From NCBI GenBank assembly GCA_010093685.1, contig MU006220.1:713502-777501 (forward strand): 64,000 bases of DNA. Direction: 5' to 3'. The notes under the pieces are model-generated. The model was not told the DNA's origin. It made no database searches and saw only the letters and a program-made list of their open reading frames with translations. Both the position numbers and the translations under genes were made by a program. Source of the DNA: Ophiobolus disseminans (lineage: Eukaryota; Ascomycota; Dothideomycetes; Pleosporales; Phaeosphaeriaceae). This document shows positions 55,777-64,000 of this stretch, piece by piece; the first letter of the stretch is position 1, and every line of letters begins with the position of its first letter.

Positions 55777-57917
55777 ATGACCAGCAATTCATCTGTCCAG
55801 CACATTGATCTTCGTATCATGAACAACGCGCTACCTTTACGAGGAGGCAATATCCCTTATGCATTCAGCACGGGTGTCAATGCCAGCATTGCGACTGGCG
55901 CAAGCGCTTCTGCTGTGAACGCAGCGCAGGACAGGTTAATTGTAGGCGTCGATTTTGGAACGACATACAGTGGTGGGTAGCGAAAGATGCAGAATGACAG
56001 TATAGAATCTGAAGCTGAAGCCGAGTAGGTGTGGCTGCCGTTTACTCTGCCACTCCAGACGATATAGACATCATCAAGACATGGCCTGGAGGAAATGGTA
56101 CGCAAGCCAACAGTATGATGCCATGTCTCAAGTATCTCACGAACATCAGGCATTACGAGCGATAAGGTCCCTACCGAGATCGGTTATACTGAAATCCCTC
56201 CGAAGAACGGCTCCACATCCTCTCTCGAAACGTCCGCGAAGCCCGCGCAAAATGTAAAATGGGGCTTTCAATTCAAGCCAGAAGAGACTCGTCTCCGCTG
56301 TATCAAGCTCTTCTTGGACCGAAACCAGAAGCTGCCGCATTTCGTTTCGCCTCTCGAGACCGCTGCACAACTTCGGAAATATGAGAAGACGGTCATGGAA
56401 GCTGTATCGGACTATCTAGCGCAGATCTACAAGCACACCATGGAGACTTTGACGCGGAGGTATGGGGAGACTTTCATGAGCTTGACCAAGGTTCAGTTCG
56501 TCCTGACTGTTCCCGCAGTCTGGTCAGACTCGGCGAAAGATGCGACGCTGAAGGCAGCAGAGAAAGCAGGTATGGGCAAAAGGCATGAGCTACAACTCAT
56601 CTCAGAGCCTGAAGCAGCTGCTGTCTATACGCTCAAGGCAATCCAACCCAACCATCTTCAAATTGGCGACAACTTCGTCGTATGCGATGCTGGTACGTTA
56701 TCTGCAGCACACCCATGCGATTGCTTCCGCTAACAAAGTGCAGGTGGTGGCACTGTCGATCTAATAGCATACAAGATCACTCAACTCAATCCTCTCCGTG
56801 TCGAAGAAAGTGCAGTCGGCACCGGCGGCCTGTGTGGCTCAGCATTCCTGAACTACCGCTTTGAAGATCACGTCAAGCAGCGCATAGGCACGGAGCGATA
56901 TAACTGGATGCGCGAGAAGAAACTCAAAACATGGAACATGGGCCTTAAATACTTCGAGGAATTCGTAAAGCGCAACTTCAACGAAGAGGAACACGCAGAG
57001 GTAAATATTCCGTTTCCTGGCCTGCCGGACGACGAGGAAGCAGGGCTGGACTCTGGCTTCCTCGTGATGAGCGCAGAACAGGTTAAAGAGATTTTTGATC
57101 CTGTCGTTGAAGAGGTGATAAACTTAGTGGAAGGTCAAGTCCAAAGCATCCGGAATAAAGGAGGCCTCGTCTGTGGCATTGTGCTAGTTGGCGGCTTTGG
57201 CCAGAGCAACTACCTATACGGTCGGATGAAGGGACATTTCAATAGCGCGCCGCCACCGCCCTATACCGAAAGGCCGACGCATGCCGTTGTGCTGAGCGCG
57301 CCGCAGTCGGTTGAGATCTATCATCCCATACATGCGTGGACCGCAGTCGTAAGAGGAGCAGTATTGAGAGGGCTGGAGGGTAGTATGGTGGTCAGCAGGC
57401 GAAGTCGATGGCATTACGGTACTAGCTATGCTACGGTGTTCGACGAGGCCAAACACCCAATCTCGGATCGCTACTGGAGTCCTCTATGGGAACGTTGGAT
57501 GGTTAGTGATCGGATGCAATGGCATATTGCAAAGGTAGAAAGCCTCTCGTTTCACGCATTGTGTCTTGCTAACCCACCACACAGGGCGCACAAGTTTCTG
57601 AATCCACACCAATATCCTTCCACTATACGCGTAACTTCCGCCCTGGCCAGTCCCTCATTGTGGAGGACGACCTTATCGCCTGCGATGCCGAAACCGCGCC
57701 AGATTCTTTCCGCAAAGGGCTCATCAACGTGTGCACGCTTACAACGGACCTGAATACAGTACCAAAAAGTCTGTTTACGCGCCTAACGACTACCAAGGGC
57801 GTCGAGTTTGACAACCTAGATTTCACGCTGGACATGAAGATAGCGAGTGCCGGGTTGGTTTTTGAACTGAGGGTAGACGGGGTGCGGTATGGGAGCGTTG
57901 AGGCGAAGTTCCATTGA
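55777..57917 (+). CDS. Hsp70-like ATPase (HSPA12-like), non-canonical
   Basis: Exons 55777-55972, 56029-56097, 56150-56692, 56744-57534 and 57585-57917 give 643 aa. The actin/Hsp70 nucleotide-binding fold is complete: phosphate 1 RLIVGVDFGTTYSGVA (about 53-68), PAVWSDSAKDATLKAAEKAG, LISEPEAAAVYTL, phosphate 2 VVCDAGGGTVDLIAYK (about 263), and the adenosine motif GIVLVGGFGQSNYLYGRMK (about 413). It lacks a recognisable Hsp70 peptide-binding domain and EEVD; instead it has a divergent strand-rich C-terminus ending VRYGSVEAKFH. Similar proteins are numerous in filamentous fungi and poorly studied. It also has a unique N-terminal extension of about 50 residues. Confidence 0.93.
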
Positions 57918-58325
57918 GAACAGGAGTAGTAGACGAATATGGACTCAATGGTCTTTTGCAAGGGACGTATATTTGGCGGAACAAGACGCAAGGTGAAATG
58001 GCGGGCTGTATATACCCAATACACATATGGCAAAAGAACGACTACATCCATGGACCATCATTAACACAAGCGTGGTTTGAATATAGCCTCTCGCTCTAGA
58101 TCATTATGTGTATGCTTTTTCCATTCGCGGCGACGTTCATAGTCAGCACCAAGATTCGCATCGCGTTGACGGACATGATGTCAGATCAACGTGTCACCCC
58201 ACGCGCCTCATACGGACCTGCAAGGCGCGCTGTTGTGCATCTCAGACTCACTTTTAGACATTCTCCTTCGTCTATATTCGCTCAATTTGCTTTGTTTTCG
58301 AGATCTCCTCATTTAAGATTCTGCA
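57918..58325. other. Intergenic between Hsp70-like and SDR genes
   Basis: 3' flank and SDR promoter; pyrimidine-rich near 58255-58310. No gene seen. Confidence 0.5.
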
Positions 58326-59447
58326 ATGTTCGTATTTAGGGCAAACGTCACCTTGACGCGGGGGGCAATTCAACAGTGTCGTCATAATATCACACCCAGA
58401 GCTGCTCGATATCTCACAACATCAAAGCCCCAGTTCAATCTCACTTCGCAACCACAAAATCGCATGCAAGCACGAGAACGTACACAGAACATCACAAATC
58501 AACTGCAAAGATCATACGCTACCATGTCTAACAACAAGGATCTCCAGCTCGGCGAGGTGTTCGATGTCAAGGGCAAGGTCGCTCTTGTGACAGGAGGTGG
58601 ATCAGGTATCGGTTTGATGATTACCCAGACTCTTGCCGTCAATGGTGCCAAGGTCTACATTGTGGGCCGAACCGAAGAGAAGCTTGAGAAGGTCGTCGAG
58701 GTGCACGGAAAAGACATTCCTGGCGAAATCATCCCCATCGTCGGAGATGTGTCAACCAAGGCCGGTGTCCAGTAAGCACAGCGTTCGTAACGTACATCAG
58801 TCTCGTTGACAGTTTGACACAGGAAGCTGGTGAAGGAATTCGAGTCTCGGGAGAAGTGCTTGTGCATCCTTGTCAACAACGCCGGTATTGCATACGGAAA
58901 GACAAGCACCGACGTAGAGAGCGCAGAGGAACTGAAGAAGAACCTTCTGGAGCCCACTGATGAAAAGGAATGGCTCGATGTCTACCAGACCAATGTCGTC
59001 GGCCCCTTCCTCATGAGCACAGCCTTCCTTCCCCTCGTTCAGAAGTCAACCGAGACCCACAAAGGCTACTCCGGAACCATTGTCAACATCAGCAGTATCT
59101 CGGGACACGTCCGCATCTCGCAAGACCACTTCTCCTACAACGCGAGCAAGGGCGCGACCATCCATCTCAACAAGATGCTCGCTACCGAGATCGCAAAGAA
59201 TGGTATCAAGGTCCGCGTCAACAGCATCGCACCAGGCGTCTTCCCTTCAGAAATGACAACGGGCGAGAGCCGTGATGACAACCAGAAGTCGGAGATGCCA
59301 AAGGAGGCCAAGGAGGGTCTTCCAGCGCAGCGGCCCGGTAACGACCGGGACATGGCTGCGGCGATTCTGTTCGTGGTCAGCTGCCAGTATCTCAACGGCC
59401 AAACTGTCACTGTTGACGGCGGCTACTCGATGCAGGCTGGAAACTAG
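58326..59447 (+). CDS. Short-chain dehydrogenase/reductase
   Basis: Exons 58326-58771 and 58823-59447 (51-nt intron) give 356 aa from the first ATG, or 290 aa from the ATG at 58524. Rossmann cofactor motif TGGGSGIG is at residues 89-96 of the long form. NNAGIAYGK, NISSISG (catalytic Ser region) and YNASKGATIHLNK (Tyr about 254, Lys +4) complete the classical SDR set. VNSIAPGVFPSEMTTGE and the terminal TVTVDGGYSMQAGN are typical. The first 66 residues (MFVFRANVTLTRGAIQQCRH and on) are basic with almost no acidic residues, like a mitochondrial presequence, suggesting two possible products. Substrate unknown. Confidence 0.92.
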
Positions 59448-60235
59448 GAGAGTACGACGGGTATGACGGAGACTCTCACGACGTCATGCAATGACTAGGG
59501 ATGCGACTGTGGCAATAAAACGTTGTCGAAGGGGATCCTAGCAGACTTCCGTCGTTCAAAATAGCAATTGACCATGAATCAACTAGTCTCACTCGCCGCG
59601 CATGTCAAGCTAACGCCTCAAAGCTTTGGAGCGCGATTGTGGGCGCTATGCTAGGGGCCTGCCGTGATTGGCCCCACAGCGTTTCCCCTTGGCGTATGCT
59701 TATCTCGGCCCTGCCATCGAAAACGTCGCTCTCAAACGTCATTGCACGAACGTTCGCGAACCGCCATCCTCGCTTTCGGAGCGCTAAACGAATCTTGACA
59801 TTCAATTCCACGCGCAAACGAATTCCTCGAGGCTCACATTCCCGTCCCAAAGGACACGGTCGGTCTTACTATGCACTTGCAACGCATATCCGCGTCAAAT
59901 ACGAATTACTTCCGTAACAACTCCAGTGAAGCGCCGCAACGCCGTTCCTAGCACCTCCGTATGCAGCCGCTCCACCGGATGTAGCGAGCGGGTCCCATGC
60001 GTAGCGCCATGCTAAAGTTGAGCCTCAACCCTCATCCATGTTTGATCGGCATGCATGACATGGTTATTGGTCGTGCTGTTTGGCCGTAGTAAGGAGGTAT
60101 ACGAGCGTCTATTTGTGCGCGTTGGCTATAAGATGAGCTCTGCGCTTCACGTTCTACAAACTCCAAAGTATTACTCAAGACTTGACTTATACACTCGTTA
60201 GTTCATTCGTTACTTCGACATACTCGTTAATCATA
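59448..60235. other. Intergenic 0.79 kb, promoter of hevein-type gene
   Basis: Carries a TATAAGA element at 60127-60133 and a short CTCGTTA-rich leader before 60236. The rest is unremarkable. No gene called. Confidence 0.5.
60127..60133 (+). promoter_or_regulatory. TATA box of the hevein-type gene
   Basis: TATAAGA, 109 nt upstream of the ATG at 60236. The leader contains ACTCGTTAGTT / ACTCGTTAATC near-repeats. Confidence 0.55.
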
Positions 60236-60919
60236 ATGCGTGTCTCTACTCTCGCTTTCTTCTCGCTGGTCTCTGGTGTGCTGGCTGGTAACTGTGGGCC
60301 TGATAATGGCAACGCGAAATGCGCGGCGAATGAGTGCTGCAGCCAGTACGGATGGGTACGTTATTGAACCCAATATGTTCATGTATTTTCTAACAATTTC
60401 TAGTGCGGAACCACAAAAGACCACTGCGACGTCCCAACCTGCTTGACCCAGTTCTCTGGAGCCTCATCCGTCTGCAAACCAAAGTCCACCCCAACAACCC
60501 TGGTCACAAAGCAAGGCACATCGCCCGTCCAGACCGGATTCCCCACCGCCGTTCCAGAAATCGACGTCTGCGGCCACGCCCAAGGCGGCGTCACATGTCC
60601 TGGTGCCGGTGCCGATGGCTACTTCTACCGCTGCTGCTCGTCTGCAGGCCACTGCGGACCCAAGAACGATATCCAGGACCAGGCGATCTACTGCGGTGAC
60701 GGATGCCAGGCGGGCTTCGGCAAGTGCGATACCAAGAGCAAGCCAGCGGAGCCGGTAGCGGCGCCGGGAGTGTCCGGTGAGGGCGAGACGTGTGGGCCTA
60801 TTGTTAACAAGAAGTGTGGAAATGGCCTTTGCTGCTCCGGATCGAACTTCTGTGGCGCTGGAGATGATTTCTGTGGTGCGGCGAACTGGTGCCAGAAGAA
60901 CTGGGGCAAGTGCAATTAG
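60236..60919 (+). CDS. Secreted Cys-rich chitin-binding protein, hevein-like (ChtBD1) domains
   Basis: Exons 60236-60355 and 60404-60919 (48-nt intron) give 211 aa. A signal peptide (MRVSTLAFFSLVSGVLAG) is followed by three Cys-rich modules. Module 1: CGPDNGNAKCAANECCSQYG, W, CGTTKDHCDVPTC. Module 2: CGHAQGG through RCCSSAGHCGPKNDI to CGDGCQAGFGKC, looser. Module 3: CGPIVNKKCGNGLCCSGSNF then CGAGDDFCGAANWC. ECCSQYGWCG is the diagnostic hevein core, which binds N-acetylglucosamine oligomers. There is no catalytic domain, so the protein is a secreted chitin binder; shielding of the hyphal wall or an effector role is inference. The intron falls inside module 1, between YGW and CG. Confidence 0.93.
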
Positions 60920-61175
60920 GTTGGGATACATGTTTAGGGGAAGAATTGGGGGAGAGGGTTAGATGGAGGGATTGTATGATGGGTAAGAGGAAAGAGGTAT
61001 CTTGATTAATATGAAGAGGACATATCGGTAACCCTAAACAGTGTTATACAACATATAATCCATCACAAATGTACACTTCACTCCGTCTTTCACGCAAATC
61101 CTACAATACCAACACCATTCCCTCCCCACAACCTCCACAACTCCAAACCGTCCACCCAAAAGCCTACATCACACA

Positions 61176-62852
61176 ATGCCTTACCCACCCAACCCACCCC
61201 CCTCAACCTCCGACATCGTCTTCCGCGGCGGCGCCTCCATCCTCAAACCAAACCACATAACCCGGTACTCATACCCCTGCACACTGCACCTCTTCCTCTC
61301 CCGCCTACGCCTCCAAACTCCCGTCAACGCCTCCCAGCGCTCCCGCCCTCAAGGCCGCAGCGACTTTGGCATCGACGGCTCCACATTCCTGACCATCTCA
61401 CGCGCATACCGCACCGCACCGCATCGCTCCGCCCTCGCCATTGAGCGTGAAGCCGACTCAACAAGTACGAACCCACTCGGCCGCGCCATGTCCCGCGTAA
61501 CAAAATCCGCGGGAAACACATTACTCCAGAGCGGGAAATTCCAGCTCAGAGACGGCATGACGTACGTGATCAAGCGCACGACGACTATACCCCTAGCAGA
61601 CGGCGCGTTTGCGCGCGAAGAAGACGTGTACGAGATTCCGTGTCAGGCGTGGAGGAGTATGCGCCCGCCGAGTGCGCCGGGGCACGATAGCTGGTGGATG
61701 CGGCTGCATGATTTGTATGCTGGGGGGACGGATCGCACGGTGTGGAGTGCGTGGGAGACGATGGATGGGGGTGGGGTGCCGGCGGGGTTAGTGGGTTGGT
61801 GAGTTGAGATGTTTGGTATTGTGTTGGGGATGGGTGGCGTAAAGGAAGGTGTTAATGGAATATAGGTTCCCACGCCCCGATGTCGAAAACGCAGTAACCG
61901 TGTACCGCTCAACGCGGCATATTTCCTCGTCGGCGCATGAATCTGCGTATTTGTTGTGCTCGCGCACGTGGTTCGAGGATAGCGAGTATGCGTGTCAATT
62001 GAAGTGTGGACATTGGTGTTGTTTGGAATGTATTACTAAAGTCATCGATGAAGCAGGTCATTTAAACTGCCCCCATTCTAACTCACCCCTTCCATAATCT
62101 GACACATACAAGGCAAACCCCGAACCGACCCCAGCATCGGCGAACTCGACCCCCCCGACAAATTCTGGCGCTGCCCCCTCTGCAACGCCATTTCCCCCGT
62201 CCTGACCGACCGCGCAGACATCATCCGGCCAGACGAACTGCCCTACTGGCGTTACAAGATCGCGCGGCACCGCTTGGTGCTCGAAGTCTCGGACTGGATC
62301 TTCCGGCTCGCAGCGTGTGAGCTAGATCGCTGGTGTGCACCACTACCACCCCATCTGGAGCGCGACGACGCCGATGTCGAGGACGTGAAGCGCGCGCGCA
62401 CCGTAGTGGTGCATATGCCCGATGCAGCGCGAATGACGGACGCTATTCCGATTTTCGTGGCTGGCGTGTTAGATTGGGGGTTTAGTTTGGACAATCCTGT
62501 GAATTCGGCCGAGGGGGATGTGTTGAAACAGTGTCTGCTTGAGGAATTGGGCCGGCTGGCTAGGTCGGGGAAGAGGTTTAATACGAAGGATTTGGAGGAG
62601 CATATGATGAAGGTTGGAGAGGCGGCGGTGAGGCCCGTGGTGGTGGAAAAGAAGGGGGAGAGGTTGGGGAATCCGGTGTTTCCGCCTGGGTTTGTGGCGT
62701 ATAGGGAGTGGCTGTGTACGTGGACGGCGAGGGCGTGCTTTTACAGTCCGACTGGGCGGGGTGAGATTTTGAAGTTTATGCAGAAAATGGGGGCGAGGAA
62801 GGATGAGAGGGATGTGTGGTTTGGAAGGGGTGCGCCTGTGTGGTCATGTTGA
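61176..62852 (+). CDS. RING-finger protein of unknown substrate
   Basis: Exons 61176-61798, 61866-62056 and 62113-62852 (67- and 56-nt introns) give 517 aa. The middle exon carries a RING-like cluster: YLLCSRTWFEDSEYACQLKC, GHWCCLECITKVIDEAG, closed in exon 3 by FWRCPLCNA, i.e. C-x-n-C, C-G-H-x-C-C-x-x-C and C-P-x-C. The N-terminal 200 residues (SDIVFRGGASILKPNHITRY and on) and the C-terminal 250 (LVLEVSDWIFRLAACELDRW) have no family I recognise. Probable E3 ubiquitin ligase. Without splicing the frame stops at the exon 1 donor (TGG then TGA). Confidence 0.82.
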
Positions 62853-63106
62853 CGATATTCAAGGTATAGATACTTATATGTTCTTATATGTGCCGAGAAG
62901 TAACTACCAGGTGTGGTGGAGACAGCAGTATACAGAAGCTGCAACTAGCGCGATCGTCCACCAGCTTTGTCAGAGACATCTTGCCCGCGCCCTAAATCGT
63001 CATTCCGTCTCTTGTACCACGCAATCCATGCGATGGCTATGGTAACAATAACCACCAATGCTGTCGTAACTTCGTTGAATGTAACTGCACTCCAGTCGCC
63101 AGAGAG

Positions 63107-63982
63107 TCATAGCGATGTCTCTCCCTTCTTCTCGTCCCCGAGCGGAGGGAGCTGTTGGTTCAGGTATGATTCGAGGTGATCGATCTCTTCTTCGTCGGCC
63201 GAGTGTACCAGGTTCCTACTCGTGTTAGAGCGCATCTCCACTTAAGCAGCAAGCTAACATACTTGTACGTCCTGAAGTCGACCTTGTATCCATGCTTGGT
63301 CAGCTCGTCGGCAGAGAACTTGCCCCACTTGTGCGCAACGACCTGATCCGCATCGCCATGGCCCATGAAGATGGGAGTCTGCTGGTTGGGGCTGCTCTCT
63401 GGGATCATGTCCTTGATCTTCTTCTGCAGCAGCAAGTAGCAGCTCAGGCCAAAGATGCCGCCCAGCTGGTTCTTGTATGTTAGGCCAGACAGCAGTGATA
63501 TGGCTCCGCCCTGCGAGAAGCCTCCAATGGCGATGCGGTTCGCGGGTATGCCCTTCTCGATCTCCTGGTCGATGAGGGAGTGAATGTAGTCGCGTGACTT
63601 GAGGATGCCTGCCTCGTCTTCTTCGCGGCTGTCGAGGGTGCTGAAGGACTTGATATCGTACCATCCGGGCATGCGCATGCCCATGTTCTTTCAAACGTCA
63701 GTTTCTGTGGTGTGAAGAGTGCTTCCGCACATGGAAGTGGCGTGCTCACCACCGTGATGGGAATGTTGGGCGCATTCGGAAAGATGAATTTGACCTCCTC
63801 AAACTTGCTTCGCCGCCGCCAGTTCTCCGCCAGGAAGGTCCTACGCGTTGGTTAGCCCCGACGCGCTTCACTGCACAATCAGGCGCGTACCAGCCAGCCC
63901 CGTTATCTCCGAGACCATGGGCAACGATGATGGTGGCGGTGTGGCGCTTGAGAGCAGGGACGACCAGGGGCTTAGCAGCCAT
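63107..63982 (-). CDS. apt1: Acyl-protein thioesterase 1 (lysophospholipase/carboxylesterase family)
   Basis: Exons 63982-63891, 63840-63750, 63687-63263 and 63215-63107 give 238 aa. The start ATG at 63982 is 18 nt from the window edge. The alpha/beta-hydrolase core is complete: TIIVAHGLGDNGAGW (oxyanion strand), FPNAPNIPITVNMGMRMPGW, nucleophile GGFSQGGAISL (G-x-S-x-G), PIFMGHGDADQVVAHKWG (catalytic Asp), and KNLVHSADEEE (catalytic His). It removes palmitate from cysteine-acylated proteins such as Ras and G-alpha. The catalytic His is encoded only by the last 109-nt exon. Confidence 0.95.
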
Positions 63983-64000
63983 GATGCAGGTGGTGTAGGA

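Noticed and set aside
1..64000. Secondary-metabolite cluster, CRISPR, intact transposon or viral insertion
   Set aside because: No PKS, NRPS or terpene synthase, repeat-spacer array, transposase, reverse transcriptase or capsid-like text was found.

Overview
The window is nuclear DNA of a filamentous ascomycete (Pezizomycotina). Most genes carry short 45-70 nt introns with GTRNGT-type donors, CTAAC/CTGAC-like branch points and CAG/TAG acceptors. The gene set is also fungal: a HET-domain protein, a Dsc-complex subunit, malate synthase, a Dicer-like protein, a hevein-type chitin-binding secreted protein and an Rrg9-type mitochondrial protein. A dothideomycete source is my guess from the overall character and is not proven. 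I found no rRNA, convincing tRNA, CRISPR array, intact transposon or PKS/NRPS cluster. Genes lie on both strands and nearly every one is a separate transcription unit.

Layout. 1-10 kb: a CCCH zinc-finger protein cut by the left edge, an MpaB/Lcp-type oxygenase, rrg9, a small three-repeat protein, the Dsc3-type subunit, a Dabb-domain protein and isa1 (the last two convergent). 10-21 kb: a secreted agmatinase-like ureohydrolase (9 exons), a MATE transporter, two same-frame unknown ORFs separated by one TAG, a HET-domain protein and a small hydrophilic protein. 21-31 kb: a membrane-anchored peptidase-A1-like protein diverging from a repeat-rich, probably GPI-anchored wall protein, then malate synthase. 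31-39 kb: an F-box-like protein, GlcNAc-6-P deacetylase, a tricalbin-like SMP/C2 protein and an IFI6/IFI27-like membrane protein. 39.5-45.4 kb: a gene-poor block holding one candidate 69-aa gene. 45.4-64 kb: dcl2, proteasome alpha-2 diverging from a RING-CH protein, a coiled-coil protein diverging from an Hsp70-like ATPase, an SDR, the hevein-type secreted protein, a RING protein and an acyl-protein thioesterase.

The genes do not form one pathway. Several serve mitochondria or peroxisomes (rrg9, isa1, malate synthase with a C-terminal AKL signal), membranes (Dsc3, tricalbin-like, MATE, RING-CH) or the surface/secretome (A1-like, repeat protein, hevein protein, agmatinase-like). Exon models were built by hand; each was checked for open frame and total length divisible by three. 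The dcl2 model is the exception: one exon junction does not fit.

Most worth a second look: the lone frame break in dcl2 at helicase motif I; the malate synthase terminal intron, whose retention would remove the peroxisomal signal; the CCCH protein with paired finger modules and SUMO-interaction-like motifs; the three-repeat small protein; the IFI6/27-like gene; and the gene-poor block beside dcl2.
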